From Ryuthela nishihirai (taxonomy: Eukaryota > Arthropoda > Arachnida > Araneae > Heptathelidae), in contig JAWZYU010000025.1 in assembly GCA_038380435.1 (NCBI GenBank), positions 29,984,707 to 30,048,706 of the forward strand: DNA of 64,000 bases, written 5' to 3'. A program made the position numbers and the translations under genes. Positions 10,600 through 21,561 of this stretch are shown here, piece after piece; the stretch's first letter is position 1, and the number at the start of each line of letters is the position of its first letter. The notes under the pieces are model-generated. The model saw only the letters and a program-made list of their open reading frames with translations. It searched no databases and had not been told where the DNA came from.

Positions 10600-11529
10600 T
10601 AATATTCCCCTTCGTTACTTATGTGACCTCAAAGACCAAGCATTCGTACTGTTTTTCCATATTAAATATTATAATTATTTCTAGTCTCATTGAAAAGATA
10701 TAAAATAACCTCTTTGAAGAATGGCTTTTATGACGTGTGGGAGCAAAGTTATATAAATAACGCGCACGAAGATGAAATATTGCAGATTTTTTTTAAAGGT
10801 AATATTCGTATCATAACGAATTTTTCAATTTATCGAAATCAATTTTTGTAGATTTGTCCATTTAATTATTTTCCTATACTTGGGCGAAGCACATCATAAT
10901 CATCATCTATCATTTCTATAGTGGCAGTTTGGCGTAGGTAATGGAGCTATAGATCAATAAAATCAGTTTACATAGAGCCGCAATTCTATCACTCTGACGG
11001 GAACAATACAATAGAAGAAAAGGGCCATCTTCAATACCTCTCATGCACGTTAGCAGATTAAATCATTTTCCATCTCAATTACTCTGAAAAAATTATTCTT
11101 CGAGAAGCAATGAATCAATAGCTTGTACAAAATCTGAAGACCTTAAGTAACCGAGGTATAGATCCCGAATGTTGGAAATGAAATGTTGTGTTACACTGTG
11201 CTATATAATTTGAAATCTCTGGGAGGAATATTACGCTTGATGTTTTGATTATTTTTCTACTGCCCTTGATGAAAATACTGGACAGAAATCTGCATCATTC
11301 CCCAACAAGATCAGGAATAACAAACTGGTTATTTCACTGTGGTAAAACGAAATAAAAAAATATCTCGTTAGTTTGTTTAATCATTCCGCGTTTCTCACCA
11401 ACTGTGTTAAAATAATCGGAATTTGCGGTTTCTCTCATTTATAGAAAACTAAAGAACTTGCAAAGAGAATATGTGGTTGCCAAATTGGATTCTTCAGATG
11501 AGAAAGCAAATCAGTAAGAGAAGTTTAAT
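10600..11529 (+). repeat. Orphan copy of the GR-unit 5' flank, without its gene
   Basis: It aligns throughout with the flanks that precede the array GRs, for example 20030-20985. Shared blocks include AAGCATTCGTA, AATATTGCAGA.TTTTTT, GCCGCAATTCTATCAC, GATGAATCAATAGCTTG-like, ATCATTCCGC.TTTCTCACC and GTGGATTCTTC.AGATGAGAAA. In every array unit a GR ORF follows about 0.6 kb later. Here the homology ends at the foldback at 11530 and no GR sequence follows. Confidence 0.65.
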
Positions 11530-11620
11530 GGTCAAACCTGTATGACAGTGAATATCAGGATTAGAATTATTAAAATTAAACAGAGTCAATCCTGATATTC
11601 ACTGTCATACAAGTTTGACC
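11530..11620. mobile_element. Foldback element, 31-bp arms, 91 bp total
   Basis: The left arm (11530-11560, GGTCAAACC.. to ATATCAGGA) and the right arm (11590-11620, TCCTGATAT.. to GTTTGACC) are complementary except for one C/A mismatch near the outer end. A 29-bp loop separates them. It sits exactly where homology to the GR 5' flank stops. No coding capacity. Confidence 0.8.
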
Positions 11621-12331
11621 TATTCCAAAACATTTAAGCAACGGCGAATCAACTTTAAGAATGTTAATAAGCTTTTATAAATCTCACTGGACTTGAGAAA
11701 TATTTGGTTGGTTGGTTGTTAGGTTAGCATCTAAGGCTATAAAGCGTCAAACGAATGTCCAAAAAATAATAAAAGTCGTGATACTTTCAAACAGTTTTTA
11801 AAAATATACTACAATGATTCATACAAAAAATTTAAAACAGTAAAATTGAATAAAGTAAACAACAGTAAACAAATGTATAAATATGTTATAAATATCAAGA
11901 TAAAAGTCACACAGGTGTAAACGACCTGGGTTAAACAAAAAGAGCAAAAAATGAGAGTAAAACTAGAGGATTGTAAAATATCCAGTAAATTGTAAAAAAA
12001 TTTAAATACTTAGGTAAAACAGAAACGATCAGATAAGAGATGTCCAAGTGTAAAGGTCTCAGACGTAAAATTGTAAAGGCTAAAAAACATACGTCGTTCA
12101 AAGTTAAAACAAGGACATTCGATTAAAATATGTGTGTTTAATGCTTAAAATGGTGTCACAGAACTCGCACTTAGGTTCGTCCGCCCGTAGAAGAAATGAA
12201 TGAGTAATAAACGAATGAACTAAGCGGAGCGCAGCAAGTACAACTTCCTCCTTGCAATTCCTGCAGTAACAAGAATATCATGGTTTGATGATAGGTTTGA
12301 TCTCAAAGAGCTTGTTCGTAAGCTGTTCTGA

Positions 12332-13325
12332 TCAAGATCTCTGCCAATGTGCCCGGAGCTCGATGGTAAAACCCTGACGGAAATCCAGATATGTCGGATA
12401 GGGGCATGTACGACTTGGCAACATTTGCAAAGTCATTACCCCTGATACTGCTGGAGGAAGTTGTCTAGTAATAGAATCAATCATTACAGTGAAAAGTGTA
12501 ACACTCAGAACGCAGCCTTGTGGCTCCCCCTGTTCTTGGGGGTACGGCTGCGACAGAGCGTTGCCGACACGGACAAGACAAGAACGTGCCGATAAGAAGT
12601 TGGATATGAAGATTGGCATGTGACCTCTGAAGTCGAAGCTATGGAGGTCACGAAGAATGCCGAATCTCTAAGCCATGTCGTATGCTTTTTTCGATGTCGA
12701 AGAAAATTGACACCAGGTGCTCTCTGCTTAAAAATGAATTTCTGATAGCCGATTCAAGGCATATCAGATGGTCAAGAATTGACCGTTCTAAATACCAGAT
12801 GATTCTGGCATTTACTATTCTTTCCTTACACATGCAGCTCGTCAACGAAATGGGACGATGATTTGAAGGAATCTTGAAATCCTTTCCTGGCTACGGGAAG
12901 GCCAAGACGATGGCCTACCGCCAGGAGTCCGGAAACTGCTCCTCGAGAAAAATGCGATTGAAAAGATGGAGCAGCCGATCCTTACTCGATGGTGATCCAG
13001 TAAATTGTAAAATCAAAAAATGGACATTGTCGGTCCCGACAGCAGATGCACGAGAGGACTGCTGAGCAAGGCGAAACTCCTCCACTGTGAATGACCTGTT
13101 GTAAAGCTCCAGGCCATTCGAGTGGAACGACAGTGGAGAGCGTTCCGCCATACTCTTCTGGGCCAGAAATGGTGAACTAGGAGGACGATGAGGAGATGGA
13201 GGAGAATGTCTGCCCCAGAATGTCGGCAATTGCTTTGGGATTAGGAATTGCCTGTCCATTGTGCTCCAGGATCGATAACGAGTGGAACATGTAGCTCCCA
13301 CCATCTTCCGGACTTTATCCCACAT
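12332..13325 (-). pseudogene. LINE ORF2 reverse transcriptase domain, decayed
   Basis: Three minus-strand frames cover the RT. 12915-13325 is the linker and first RT motifs, with DNVHFLILQ.. and LHLFNRIFLEEQFPDSWR. 12648-12845 has SREHLVSIFFDIEKSI, equal to the FDIEKAYD catalytic block. 12332-12619 has LSARSCLVRVGNALS..PQEQGEPQGCVLSVTLF, equal to the QGVPQGSVLSP block. The YVDD catalytic box expected next is corrupted. Frameshifts separate all three pieces. In an active element this enzyme copies the LINE RNA at the nicked target. Confidence 0.7.
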
Positions 13326-13606
13326 GACCTTAGAACTGTTCGTGCGTGTGATAGAAGATTTATATTTGATCCAAGATTCCTACTGGCTCTGGCGCTGGAC
13401 GAAACGAGCTTTCGTCGTGGTGCGTTTGAACTTTTCAAAGTTAGGGTACGTTGGATATCCCCGAAACACCCTCCAAGCCTTGTTCTGAGAATGACGAGCT
13501 ATAGTGCAATCTGGATTCAACCACGGTTTCGGAAAACGAGGAAACTGTGCCGAAGTTTGAGGAATTTTTTAAGCAGCTGCATTTACGATACAGTCCGTTA
13601 TCTCGG

Positions 13607-14176
13607 CTACTGCCACATTGATGAGCTCCTAGCTGACAGAGTGGTCATCGAGTTCAGAGAGGAGCTCGAAGCCACTCCAGTCAGCCCGATCAAGCCTCCA
13701 CTGTGAGACGTGTGAAGGGCTGCAAGGACCCCCACGGAAGATGTAGCACACCACGGGGAGGTGATCGCTTCTGTAAGGATTGTCCTCGACCTCCCATGTG
13801 AAAATTGGAAGTAACGAGGATTAGCAGATGGTGATATCAATGGCAGTGAATGTGCGGGTTGGGGAGTGAAGTGTGTACTGACACCGATGTTAAACAGGGA
13901 GAGAGAAGGATCCAGGAACCACTGCTCCAAAACTCCGCCCCTCCCGTTGGTGTCAGCACTGCCCCAAAGTGGACTGTGTCCGTTGAAGTTCCCCATGATG
14001 AGGAAGGGGGACGGCATCTGCGAGACGAGGTCATGAAGGTCTTCCTGGAAGACGATGCTTCCAGGTGGGAGATATACCGAGCAGAGTGTCAGGGATAACC
14101 TCACGAAGAGGCAGATGGCTACCGCCTCTAAGTTGGTGGAGAGGGGTATGACCTGGAATGGAGAATGGTTGCTCAT
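13607..14176 (-). pseudogene. LINE ORF2 endonuclease domain (APE type), decayed
   Basis: The minus frame carries the apurinic-endonuclease fold of Jockey-group ORF2: an ..AVAICLFVRLSLTLCSVYLPP segment, then IMGNFNGHSPLWGS. The usual GDFN catalytic motif is changed to GNFN, so the key Asp is lost. An FTPQPAHSLPL.ISPSANP segment lies where the T.HPxSGTxSxIDLSL motif is expected. In a living element this domain nicks target DNA for target-primed reverse transcription. Reading continues leftward into the RT linker in other frames. Confidence 0.65.
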
Positions 14177-14421
14177 AAGGATGGTAACACCACCGCAAGC
14201 TGGATCATCCCCATCCCGGTCCCGTCGAACTAGTGAAAAGTGCTGGATCGTGGAATCTGTGACTGACTGCTAGTGTGTCTCCTGCAGGCACACACAGATT
14301 GGCTGGTGTACCTGAAGGGGGCCTTGATGTTGTCAAGATTCTTCTGGAATCCACGACAATTCCATTGTAGGAGCGTGGCCATCTCAGGACTTAGAAGAGT
14401 GGGTGGACAACGAATTCCTAT

Positions 14422-14890
14422 TCAGCTTAACCGCCGCAGAAGACAGTTTAGTGAATAGGGGGCGGTTGGTATCCATGTCCTCGGAATCGTCCGAGGGACA
14501 TGGATCGGTGACCACTCTTTGTGGAGGTGTGATGGTTTTCCTTTTGGACTCTGGTGTGGGCCTCTTTGGTTTCGAAGGTCTAGCTGAGGACGGGAAGGAG
14601 GAGACCTTTCAGTGGAGGTAGCAGGCTGAGTTGCAGGAATAGAAACCGGGGTTGAGGTCGAAGCCGATACCAACCTCGGTTTCGCCTGCATTAGTAGGTA
14701 TCTTGCTGCAGGTGAGAAATATTCAATAGGTGGTACATTGATGTATTGCACCGCCACCGAAGTCATTGGAACGATGGGCTTTCCAATGACTGCACTGGCA
14801 TAGGATACCTTGCCAGGTGGTGGGGGGGGGGGGACGGTGCAGCAAGCTTTCTCGCCTCAGCATAAGAGACGTTTTTCATTACTTTGAAGC
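14422..14890 (-). pseudogene. LINE ORF1 (nucleic-acid-binding) C-terminal remnant
   Basis: The minus-strand frames read a VMKNVSYAEARKLAAPS segment (about 14825-14890), then a proline/serine/arginine-rich tail (14422-14766). The SYAEA or SYASA motif followed by a polar tail is usual at the end of Jockey-group ORF1. A homopolymer G/C run at 14819-14832 interrupts the frame. The zinc-knuckle region expected upstream is absent, so this is a partial gene. Confidence 0.45.
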
Positions 14891-15423
14891 GTACTTCGAA
14901 ATAAACTTTCTACACAAAAGGAACTAAGTTAAAAATAACCAAATTATGATCGAAAAAACTGGCGTCAGAAAGAAAGAATAACTACGAAAGTAAAATAAAT
15001 TGTGAGGAAACTCGCAAATCTGTACCCGAACGTGAGCAAGGTTACTAAACCGCTCTGCATAGTTGACCCTAGCAGGACCTGCCCACCAGCCAATTGCTCC
15101 TGGGGGAGCCACCCCAGGAGCTCCCGTTTACTGGAAGCAGAGGCCAAAGCAGTGTGTAGCAGAGGCCCCGTAATCCGCTGCCCAGTCCCGCGACAACAGG
15201 CTCCCCAAAGGCAAGGCAGCCAAAGTAGACCTGCCAGTCATGAGCTGAGGAGAGAAAACGGGGACCCCCGAGCAACTACCAGGATCCACCTTTCCCGGGA
15301 TACGGGTCTCCACACACGGCAAACATGTGGGCGAGCATTCAGGACCCTGCCAAGCCAGCTTAACCTTCAGAGTGTGGTCTCCTCACCGCGTACAGGAGCT
15401 GGCACCGAGGGGCTTGAGAAATA

Positions 15424-17095
15424 AAATGTGTGAATAATTCTTTTCAACCCGACTCTGCTGAACAATACTTGAGGTGGATTTGGGTCATAGAGTGAAATTA
15501 GAATCTAGTTTAGGATTCGGAAAAGGAAGCGGCATCACATTCCCCAACAATATCAACGAATAAGAAACCACAGATATCATTACAGAATCAAAATATAAAA
15601 CTATCTTTCTATATGCGCCTTAAAATGCAGAACATGAACATCTCAATGGTGCAATCAGACACTGAATTGGTAATCTTGTTGAGTAAGTAAATCGTGCCCT
15701 ATCTTCCTTTTAAATGAATACGAATTCAGTGACAAATTGTGCTATCGATATTCTTTAGATTTATTTTCCACTTTTTTTGAGGCGCATATCGGAAGTATTT
15801 TTTTAATTTAGTTACATTTATTTCTTTGTCATCAAAACACCTATTTTCAGGAACTGTCACTTGATATATGAAACATAAATTGAAATTGAATATATGAAAC
15901 CTAAATTAAAATTGAATATATGAAACCTAAATTAAAATTGAATATATGAAACCTCATATTTGAAATTTTTATGGTAGAATGTGAAGGTAATGAGCTTTGT
16001 ATGACCATGATAAGGAGACAGTACCTGCTTATCAAGTATTGCCTCCCTACAACGGTCTTTTTTCCTCTCCAGTTTTTTTCCAGAAACTCTATTTTTATAT
16101 CGTTCTTTTTTAATGCAACCCTAGATTCCATGCTTCAAAACGAATCGTAAATAAATGTTAGTGCATTTCGTTAGAAAATTGCTTATTTTCAGTAATTAAT
16201 GGAAAAAGCATGACAATGGAGTACCGCTTGTTAGATTTATTCTAAAATAAAACTGTTAATGCTACTAATAATCCAAGTATGTCGACGTAACGCAAACTTT
16301 TTAATAGTGACCTGCAAAACTTTTTTAACCCTTTATAAACCAAAATTAAAACAAAAAAGAGGAATACACAATCAAGAAACTATAAATACATTCGGTAACA
16401 TAAAAATAATAACATAAAAACCAGAGGTCTTTAAGAAATCTATATTAATCGCAACAACCTCTGGTTTCCTTATTAAGATAACAAATAATAATAGCGTGAA
16501 GCGCATTAACAAAAACTGTGTGACTTTTCCCACTCCACAGTGTATTTTTAATTCATTCGTTTAGCATGTTTACATTGCAATGACAATTTAAAAGTTTTAG
16601 GTATATTTTTTTAAAAACATAAAAAAACAGTTACGATTTTATAAGGAAATGAAAAATCAGAGCTTTACGCAAAATAATTTTTGTGAAATTTCCATTTGCC
16701 CAGGGCGGATGAAAGGGAACGTTTCCTTGATATATTTCACTTCTAAATGGTCCAAACTAAAGATGCAACAGCTTTTTTTAGGTCCCCCCTCCTCCTTATC
16801 GCGAACTAAAATTATGCGCGTACAAAACTAGATACTTTCGTCTATTGAAAGCAAGAAAGTAGATCAAAATCGGTTGATTAGATATATATGCAGAAATATT
16901 GTGTACATAGACAAACGGAAACAAAAATGTCTGCGTGCAAACTGTGAGTCTTTTCCTCCATCCAAAAAAAAAGAATCATCGAAATCGATTTATTGGTTCC
17001 AGAGATATTGAAAGCAGAGGCACACAGACGGACTGTCGGACCTGGCGATAGCATTAACAAGTTTTGCTTTTACGAAAATGCTTCATAAAATAATA
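15424..17095. repeat. Diverged copy of the distal part of a GR unit
   Basis: From about 15950 the sequence aligns with the region downstream of the GR2 and GR4 genes (27660-29040 and 44740-46110). Shared blocks are GGTAGAATGTGAAG, AAAACGAATCGTAAATAA, CCCAGGGCGGATGAAAGGG and the CACAGACGGAC..GGACCTGGCGATA block with ACATTAACAAGTTTTGCTT. Together with the orphan 5' flank at 10.6 kb this suggests an older, eroded unit. No gene is seen. Confidence 0.55.
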
Positions 17096-17286
17096 AATAA
17101 ATACCCCCTCAAGCATCTGCCTGCCACAGAGGTCTAACAAGGGTCTGTCAGTTTATACGCCATAGTAGAAGATCTATGAGGATGGCGGGATCTCAGTAGA
17201 AAAACAACACAATCATCCATGCCTTACCCAGGCTCGAACCCAGATCCCTTTGATCAGTAGCCAAGCGCGCTAACCACTCGGCCCCG
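17096..17286 (-). repeat. tRNA-derived SINE, family B, full head
   Basis: On the minus strand it begins GGGGCCGAGTGGTTAGCGCG (A box), continues with GGGTTCGAGCCTGG (B box) and GGCATGGATGATTGTG, and ends in GAGGGGGTATTTATTTATT. This is the most complete copy of family B in the window and defines its head as tRNA-like. Confidence 0.75.
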
Positions 17287-17475
17287 GAAAAAGCACATAA
17301 AAATTTTTTTTTTGATTCACAATAATACTCACGAAATGTAACATTCAGGCCCAGATCTGGGAAGAAAATAAAGAAAATGGGGATGAGGGTAAGAGACTGG
17401 AATACCAATGCAGTAAAATATATTCCCCTCCGCTTTGCAGGTGTTTAAAAAAACTTGAAAAATACATAATATATA

Positions 17476-18598
17476 CACTGAAGAACCAAAGCATTAACCA
17501 ACGCGTCTTTATGCAAATCGAAGCAGCTGCAGGTAAACGACGGCGCGTGTGAAGGTGATGAAACGGTATAAATAACGCCTGACACTGAGTTCTGTTAATC
17601 AGAGTTATTCTTGTTCTTCAGACGGGAAAAGCAGCGGACTTAAGTGAGTTTGACAAAGGGGAAATTGTAATGGTCAGACGACTGGGTCAGAGCATTTCCG
17701 AGACGCAAGGCTTTTGAGGTGCTCACAATCAGCCGTGGTTAGTACCTTCGAAAAGTGGTCCGAGGAGGGAAAAACTAGGGACCGCCAGCAAGGCGTAGGC
17801 CGATCACGGCTCATCGATACTAGAAGTGAGCGAAGGCTATCCCGTATGGTACGAGATAACAGAAGGGATACTGTGGCGCAACTCGTCCGTAATTTGAATG
17901 CTGGTGACGGGAGTAATGTGTCACAACACACAGTACATCGAACCCTGCTGAAAATGGGGCTGCGTAGCTGCAGGCTGCTCCGAGTGCCCATGCTAACTTC
18001 GGTTCACCATCGAAAGCGCTTACAATGGGCACACGAGTATCAAAACTGCACTTGAATGATTGGGAGAAGGCCGTCTGGTCCGATGAATCTCGTTTTCTGT
18101 TGCACCATGTGGACAATGGGGTACGTGTGCGTCGTTTACCTGGGAAAGTGTTGGCACCAGGATGCTCTGTGCGATGAAATCAAGCTGGTGGAGGAAGTGT
18201 AAAGCTTTGAGCAATGTTCTGCTGGGAAACTCTGGGTTCAGTCATTCATGTGCAGGAAACTATGACGTCTACCATCTACCTAAACATAATTGCCGACCAG
18301 GCACATTCTTTCATGGCAACAGTATACCCCTCTAGTAGTGCCTTCTTTCAGCGGGATAGTGCACCATGCCACACTGCCTGGATTGTTCGAGAATGGTTTG
18401 CGGAACATGAGGGAAACTTCGAAGTATTGCCCGGCCTTCAAATTCCCCAGACATCAATCCAATCCAGCATCTGTGGTTTCTGTTGGAACAGCATATACGA
18501 TATGGAGCGGCTCAACCACGTAATTTGGAAGAGTTAAAGGATCTGCTAGTAATATGTTGGTACCATTATACCACAAGACACCTTTAGAAATCTTGATA
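17476..18598 (+). mobile_element. Tc1-type DNA transposon, right end missing
   Basis: The left end begins CACTGAAGAACCAAAGCATT directly after a TA dinucleotide, the usual Tc1/mariner target. A decayed transposase follows from 17622. The element stops at about 18598, inside the C-terminal codons and without a right inverted repeat. A GC-rich segment begins there, so the 3' end was cut off by a later event. Confidence 0.7.
17622..18598 (+). pseudogene. Tc1-like transposase pseudogene
   Basis: The expected start codon reads ACG at 17622, before GKAADLSEFDKGEIVM..RLGQSIS. A frameshift near 17710 leads into the DNA-binding region (17714-18055: paired HTH, GRSRLIDTRSERRLSRMV, NVSQHTVHRTLLKMGLRS). 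Another frameshift near 18053 precedes the first catalytic Asp (WSDESRF). Two in-frame TGAs lie around 18175 and 18211. The second Asp (QRDSAPCHT, about 18350) is intact. A frameshift follows the EVLPG segment. At the third site the frame reads PDINPIQHLW, so the usual Glu of DD34E is Gln. The enzyme is dead several times over. Confidence 0.8.
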
Positions 18599-19170
18599 GG
18601 GGACCACCTTGTCGTGGTGGGGGGGCCTAGGGTCCAGCAACCAGGTCGAAGGCTGTGCCGACCGGTGTGGCTGCACCGGTTGGACATAGCCAAGACCAAC
18701 TGAGGTCGACAATGCCGCTGACCGGTTCTGTGTCGACCGGTTGGGCGGTGACGGCGTCTGAGACGCCGTCACCACCCAAACTCTCAGGTGCTCTGGGTGA
18801 ACAGTTCGAGGGCTCTTCTGAAAAGATTTGTCCCCCAGTAGGTCGAGCCCTCACCAAAGTCTGGGCCTTACTAAGAGTCTCCACCCCGGATGCCGAGCGA
18901 ACTTGGATCTACATATCCTTGTTCATGGCTAACCGGGAAACAGATTAAAGTTAGGTTTCTTCCGGTGGTTAGCTTTCCTTCTATAGGACTGCTGCCATGA
19001 GAGGCCGGGGTTGAGGTGCGTCTATATGGCGTATTCCTTGCCCCCGGCTCTAGATAGCACGGCTTTTCATAACTGATAGTGTAGTATAGGCGGAATCGGG
19101 AATTGCCGTGGTTGCATAAGATCGCAACACAAGAGAGGTGTAGCGTCCACGCTTCTCCAGGGAAGAGTTA
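18599..19170 (+). mobile_element. GC-rich transposon segment, probably a LINE 5' leader
   Basis: It starts abruptly with GGGGACCACCTTGTCGTGGT and is much richer in G+C than its surroundings. It contains short self-complementary pieces such as GACGGCGTCTGAGACGCCGTC (about 18749-18769). A frame at 18655-18948 is open, but I recognise no domain. An opening with CCTTGTCGTGG is frequent in 5' leaders of some non-LTR retrotransposons; that assignment is from memory and weak. The right boundary is approximate. Confidence 0.35.
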
Positions 19171-19327
19171 TTTTGGCGGCATGTGAAGGACCAACATCAC
19201 ATTTGGCAGGTGGTCATAATACTTTGGCTCTTCGGTGTATATAAGTTTATCAATTTTTTCATCTCCCTTACTCTTTATAAAATTCTCGAGGGGAAGGAGT
19301 GGGGCGTGTCCTCTCAGATCCGGCCAT

Positions 19328-20029
19328 GATAACTTTATATTATCGTCATTGGCTATTGCACTTTTCGACAAACAAACTTTGGACGAATCGAATTTAGACG
19401 AATTGTCTCATTGGAAGAATCTACTTTGAATGATCTGTCCTATTGGACGAATTGTCCCCATTAGACGAATTGGCATTTGATGAATAGTACCAGACTTCTG
19501 AATATGTACTATGTCTATGTTTTAGGTTTTCTTCGTTTTAGGGCGCATGATACAAAGAGAGAAAAAATATTTTGAAAACACCTATCTCGCTAAAAATACC
19601 TTCGACACTTTCATTCGCTATGCGACTCACAGACATCCACATTTTTCTCTCCCGTTATTCTTCGGGATGAAAGGGGCTAGTTCTGTTTCAGGTACATTAG
19701 AAACGTCACAAGCATTAATTTCAGATATATCTAACTTAACTTTGACCCTAAATTTCCGTCCCCTTTTGGGTGGAGGGGAGAAATGTGGGGGGAACATAAT
19801 TCCATATAGTCTACGATGGTCCTCTTATGAGATTTCACTTGACACCTAACTCTTAAATGTAGGCCCTCTAATTCGGATGATATACTAAAAGAACGAATTT
19901 CACATTTCGCGTTTTTTAAGGGAGAAGAATTCAAGGATATAATTTATTTCTCATCACATTTCCCACGTTGCAAGATTTCATTTGACATACAGCATATTAA
20001 TTTCAGAGTAACAAGGTTAGAACAACTAA
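19328..20029. other. Degenerate short tandem repeats, then gene-free sequence
   Basis: 19370-19490 holds irregular copies of a (T)TGGACGAATTGTCC(C)ATT-like motif, also present near 29400-29510 and 46490-46620. The rest of the stretch has no feature I recognise. Confidence 0.45.
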
Positions 20030-21561
20030 GCAGTGAATATTATTTATATTAACCTCACGTGACTCGCGCGATGTCAAAATACAAGCATTCGTATCGATTA
20101 TTTTCGACATTAAATATTTTCGTTATTTCTATCTTCCTTCCAAAGACATAAAAATATCTCTTGTGAAGCATGACTTTATACAAAGAAGAAATGTTGCAGA
20201 ATTTTTTTAATGAAAAACAACAGCAACCGTGTCATAGGAAACTGAAACCCCTTTCTAAATTTAATTTGCTGAATTCATTTAAAGTACAGTTGTCCATTTC
20301 AATAATTCTTTTCGTACACTTGAACGAAGAACATCAAAATTATCCTCTATCATTTCGATCATGGCAGTCTCACGTATAGAATGGGGCAACATGTCATTAA
20401 AGTCAGGTACATAAAGCCGCAATTCTATCACACTGAAAGGAATATAACGAAAACAGGGGTGGGTCATCTTCAATATCACTTATGTATCTTAGATGATTAA
20501 ATCAGTTTCCCTCCTAAAGAGAGAAAACTACGAGGAAAACAGTTTTCCTATAAAATAAACCAACGAATCAATGTTTGGTACAAAATCTCGAGCTCTTGGG
20601 TTACAGAGGAATAAAATCCCGAACGCTTGGATTGGAAGGTTCTATTACGCGGTGCTCCATAATCTCTCTGGGTGGAAAATTACGGTAGATATTTGACTGT
20701 TATTTTACTGAGCTAGATGAAGCTATTGGACATAAATTTGCATCCTTAGAAACAAGATCAGAAGAGAAATACTAATTATTTCATCGTAGTAAACGAAATC
20801 AAAAATCTTACTTTGATTCGTTTGCAAAACCATTCCGCATTTTTCACCCAGTGCATTAGAATTTTCGAAGTTTGCAGGGGTTTTTTTTTTTCGATTATCA
20901 AAAATTCTGAAAAATTTCCAAAGAAAATTTTTGTGACCAAAGTGGATTCTTCGAGATGAGAAAATAAATCGTAAAGAGAATAATTGTGGTTAATTTGAAT
21001 ATCTACAGATCGTTGAGGAATATTATTTGATCAGATTTAAAAGGATTTTGAAAACTGAAAAGATATAGTTTACGACTACCTTTTACTGTTAAATGGATAT
21101 ATCGCATTTCAATACTATTCTAGTTTACAACCACAGGAACACCATTTAATGTTTCATTTGGAAGACAATTGACTGATTAAATAAAATTGGAAACGTGTTC
21201 TAGAATAACTTCCAATTTGATGCTAAATATGTTATTTTGATGTCAAATTTCAAGGTTTGTAATCTCTCAGATACAGAACAAAACTTGTGTATTAGTCAAT
21301 AGCTTAATTCATTATACCGTGTTTAATAATACGTACATTATATTTAACTTCACAATTGTGAACGTCCGAATGTTAGGATCACGAACTGTTACTTGCGATT
21401 AATGCAAAGCTCTTAATATCACTTAATATGGTGTACAAATGGAGCACGGGAATGATCGTTTTATAAAAGGAAAAAAACTTGGAGCATCTTTTACGTTAAC
21501 GTTGGGGCGCCTGTAGAAATAATATTAGGTTAAAACTATTTAATCAGCAAAAATTCTGAAA

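Larger units (their letters stand above)
11703..15412 (-). mobile_element. Jockey-like non-LTR retrotransposon, whole insertion with 11-bp TSD
   Basis: It is flanked by CTTGAGAAATA at 11692-11702 and 15413-15423. The 3' end (left) has a (TTGG)n-type tail, seen as TTTGGTTGGTTGGTTG on the plus strand. The 5' end (right) begins CCCTCGGTGCCAGCTCC on the minus strand. From right to left it holds a GC-rich 5' leader (15000-15412), an ORF1 C-terminal remnant (14422-14890), an endonuclease domain (13607-14176), an RT region (12332-13325) and a 3' region. ORF1 appears largely deleted, since only a VSYAEARKLA-like piece and a Pro/Ser-rich tail remain. It is broken by many frameshifts and stops and so is not autonomous. 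Confidence 0.8.
17346..19327. mobile_element. hAT-type MITE split by later insertions
   Basis: The left end CAGGCCCAGATCTGGG (17346-17361) and the right end CAGATCCGGCCATG (19314-19327) correspond to the two ends of the uninterrupted 240-255-bp MITEs at 29111-29353 and 46197-46451. Their termini are CAGGCCCGTATCTAGG and CTTGATCCGGCCCTG. The interior is replaced by a Tc1 element and a GC-rich segment. Confidence 0.5.

Noticed and set aside
10384..10602. Possible small Pro/His-rich peptide gene
   Set aside because: Low-complexity C/T-rich sequence with no conserved features.
13248..13706. 152-codon plus-strand frame
   Set aside because: Antisense to the LINE ORF2; its content is explained by the minus-strand endonuclease and RT.
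15002..15424. 140-codon plus-strand frame in a GC-rich stretch
   Set aside because: It lies antisense within the 5' leader of the Jockey-like LINE bounded by an 11-bp duplication; no known domain.
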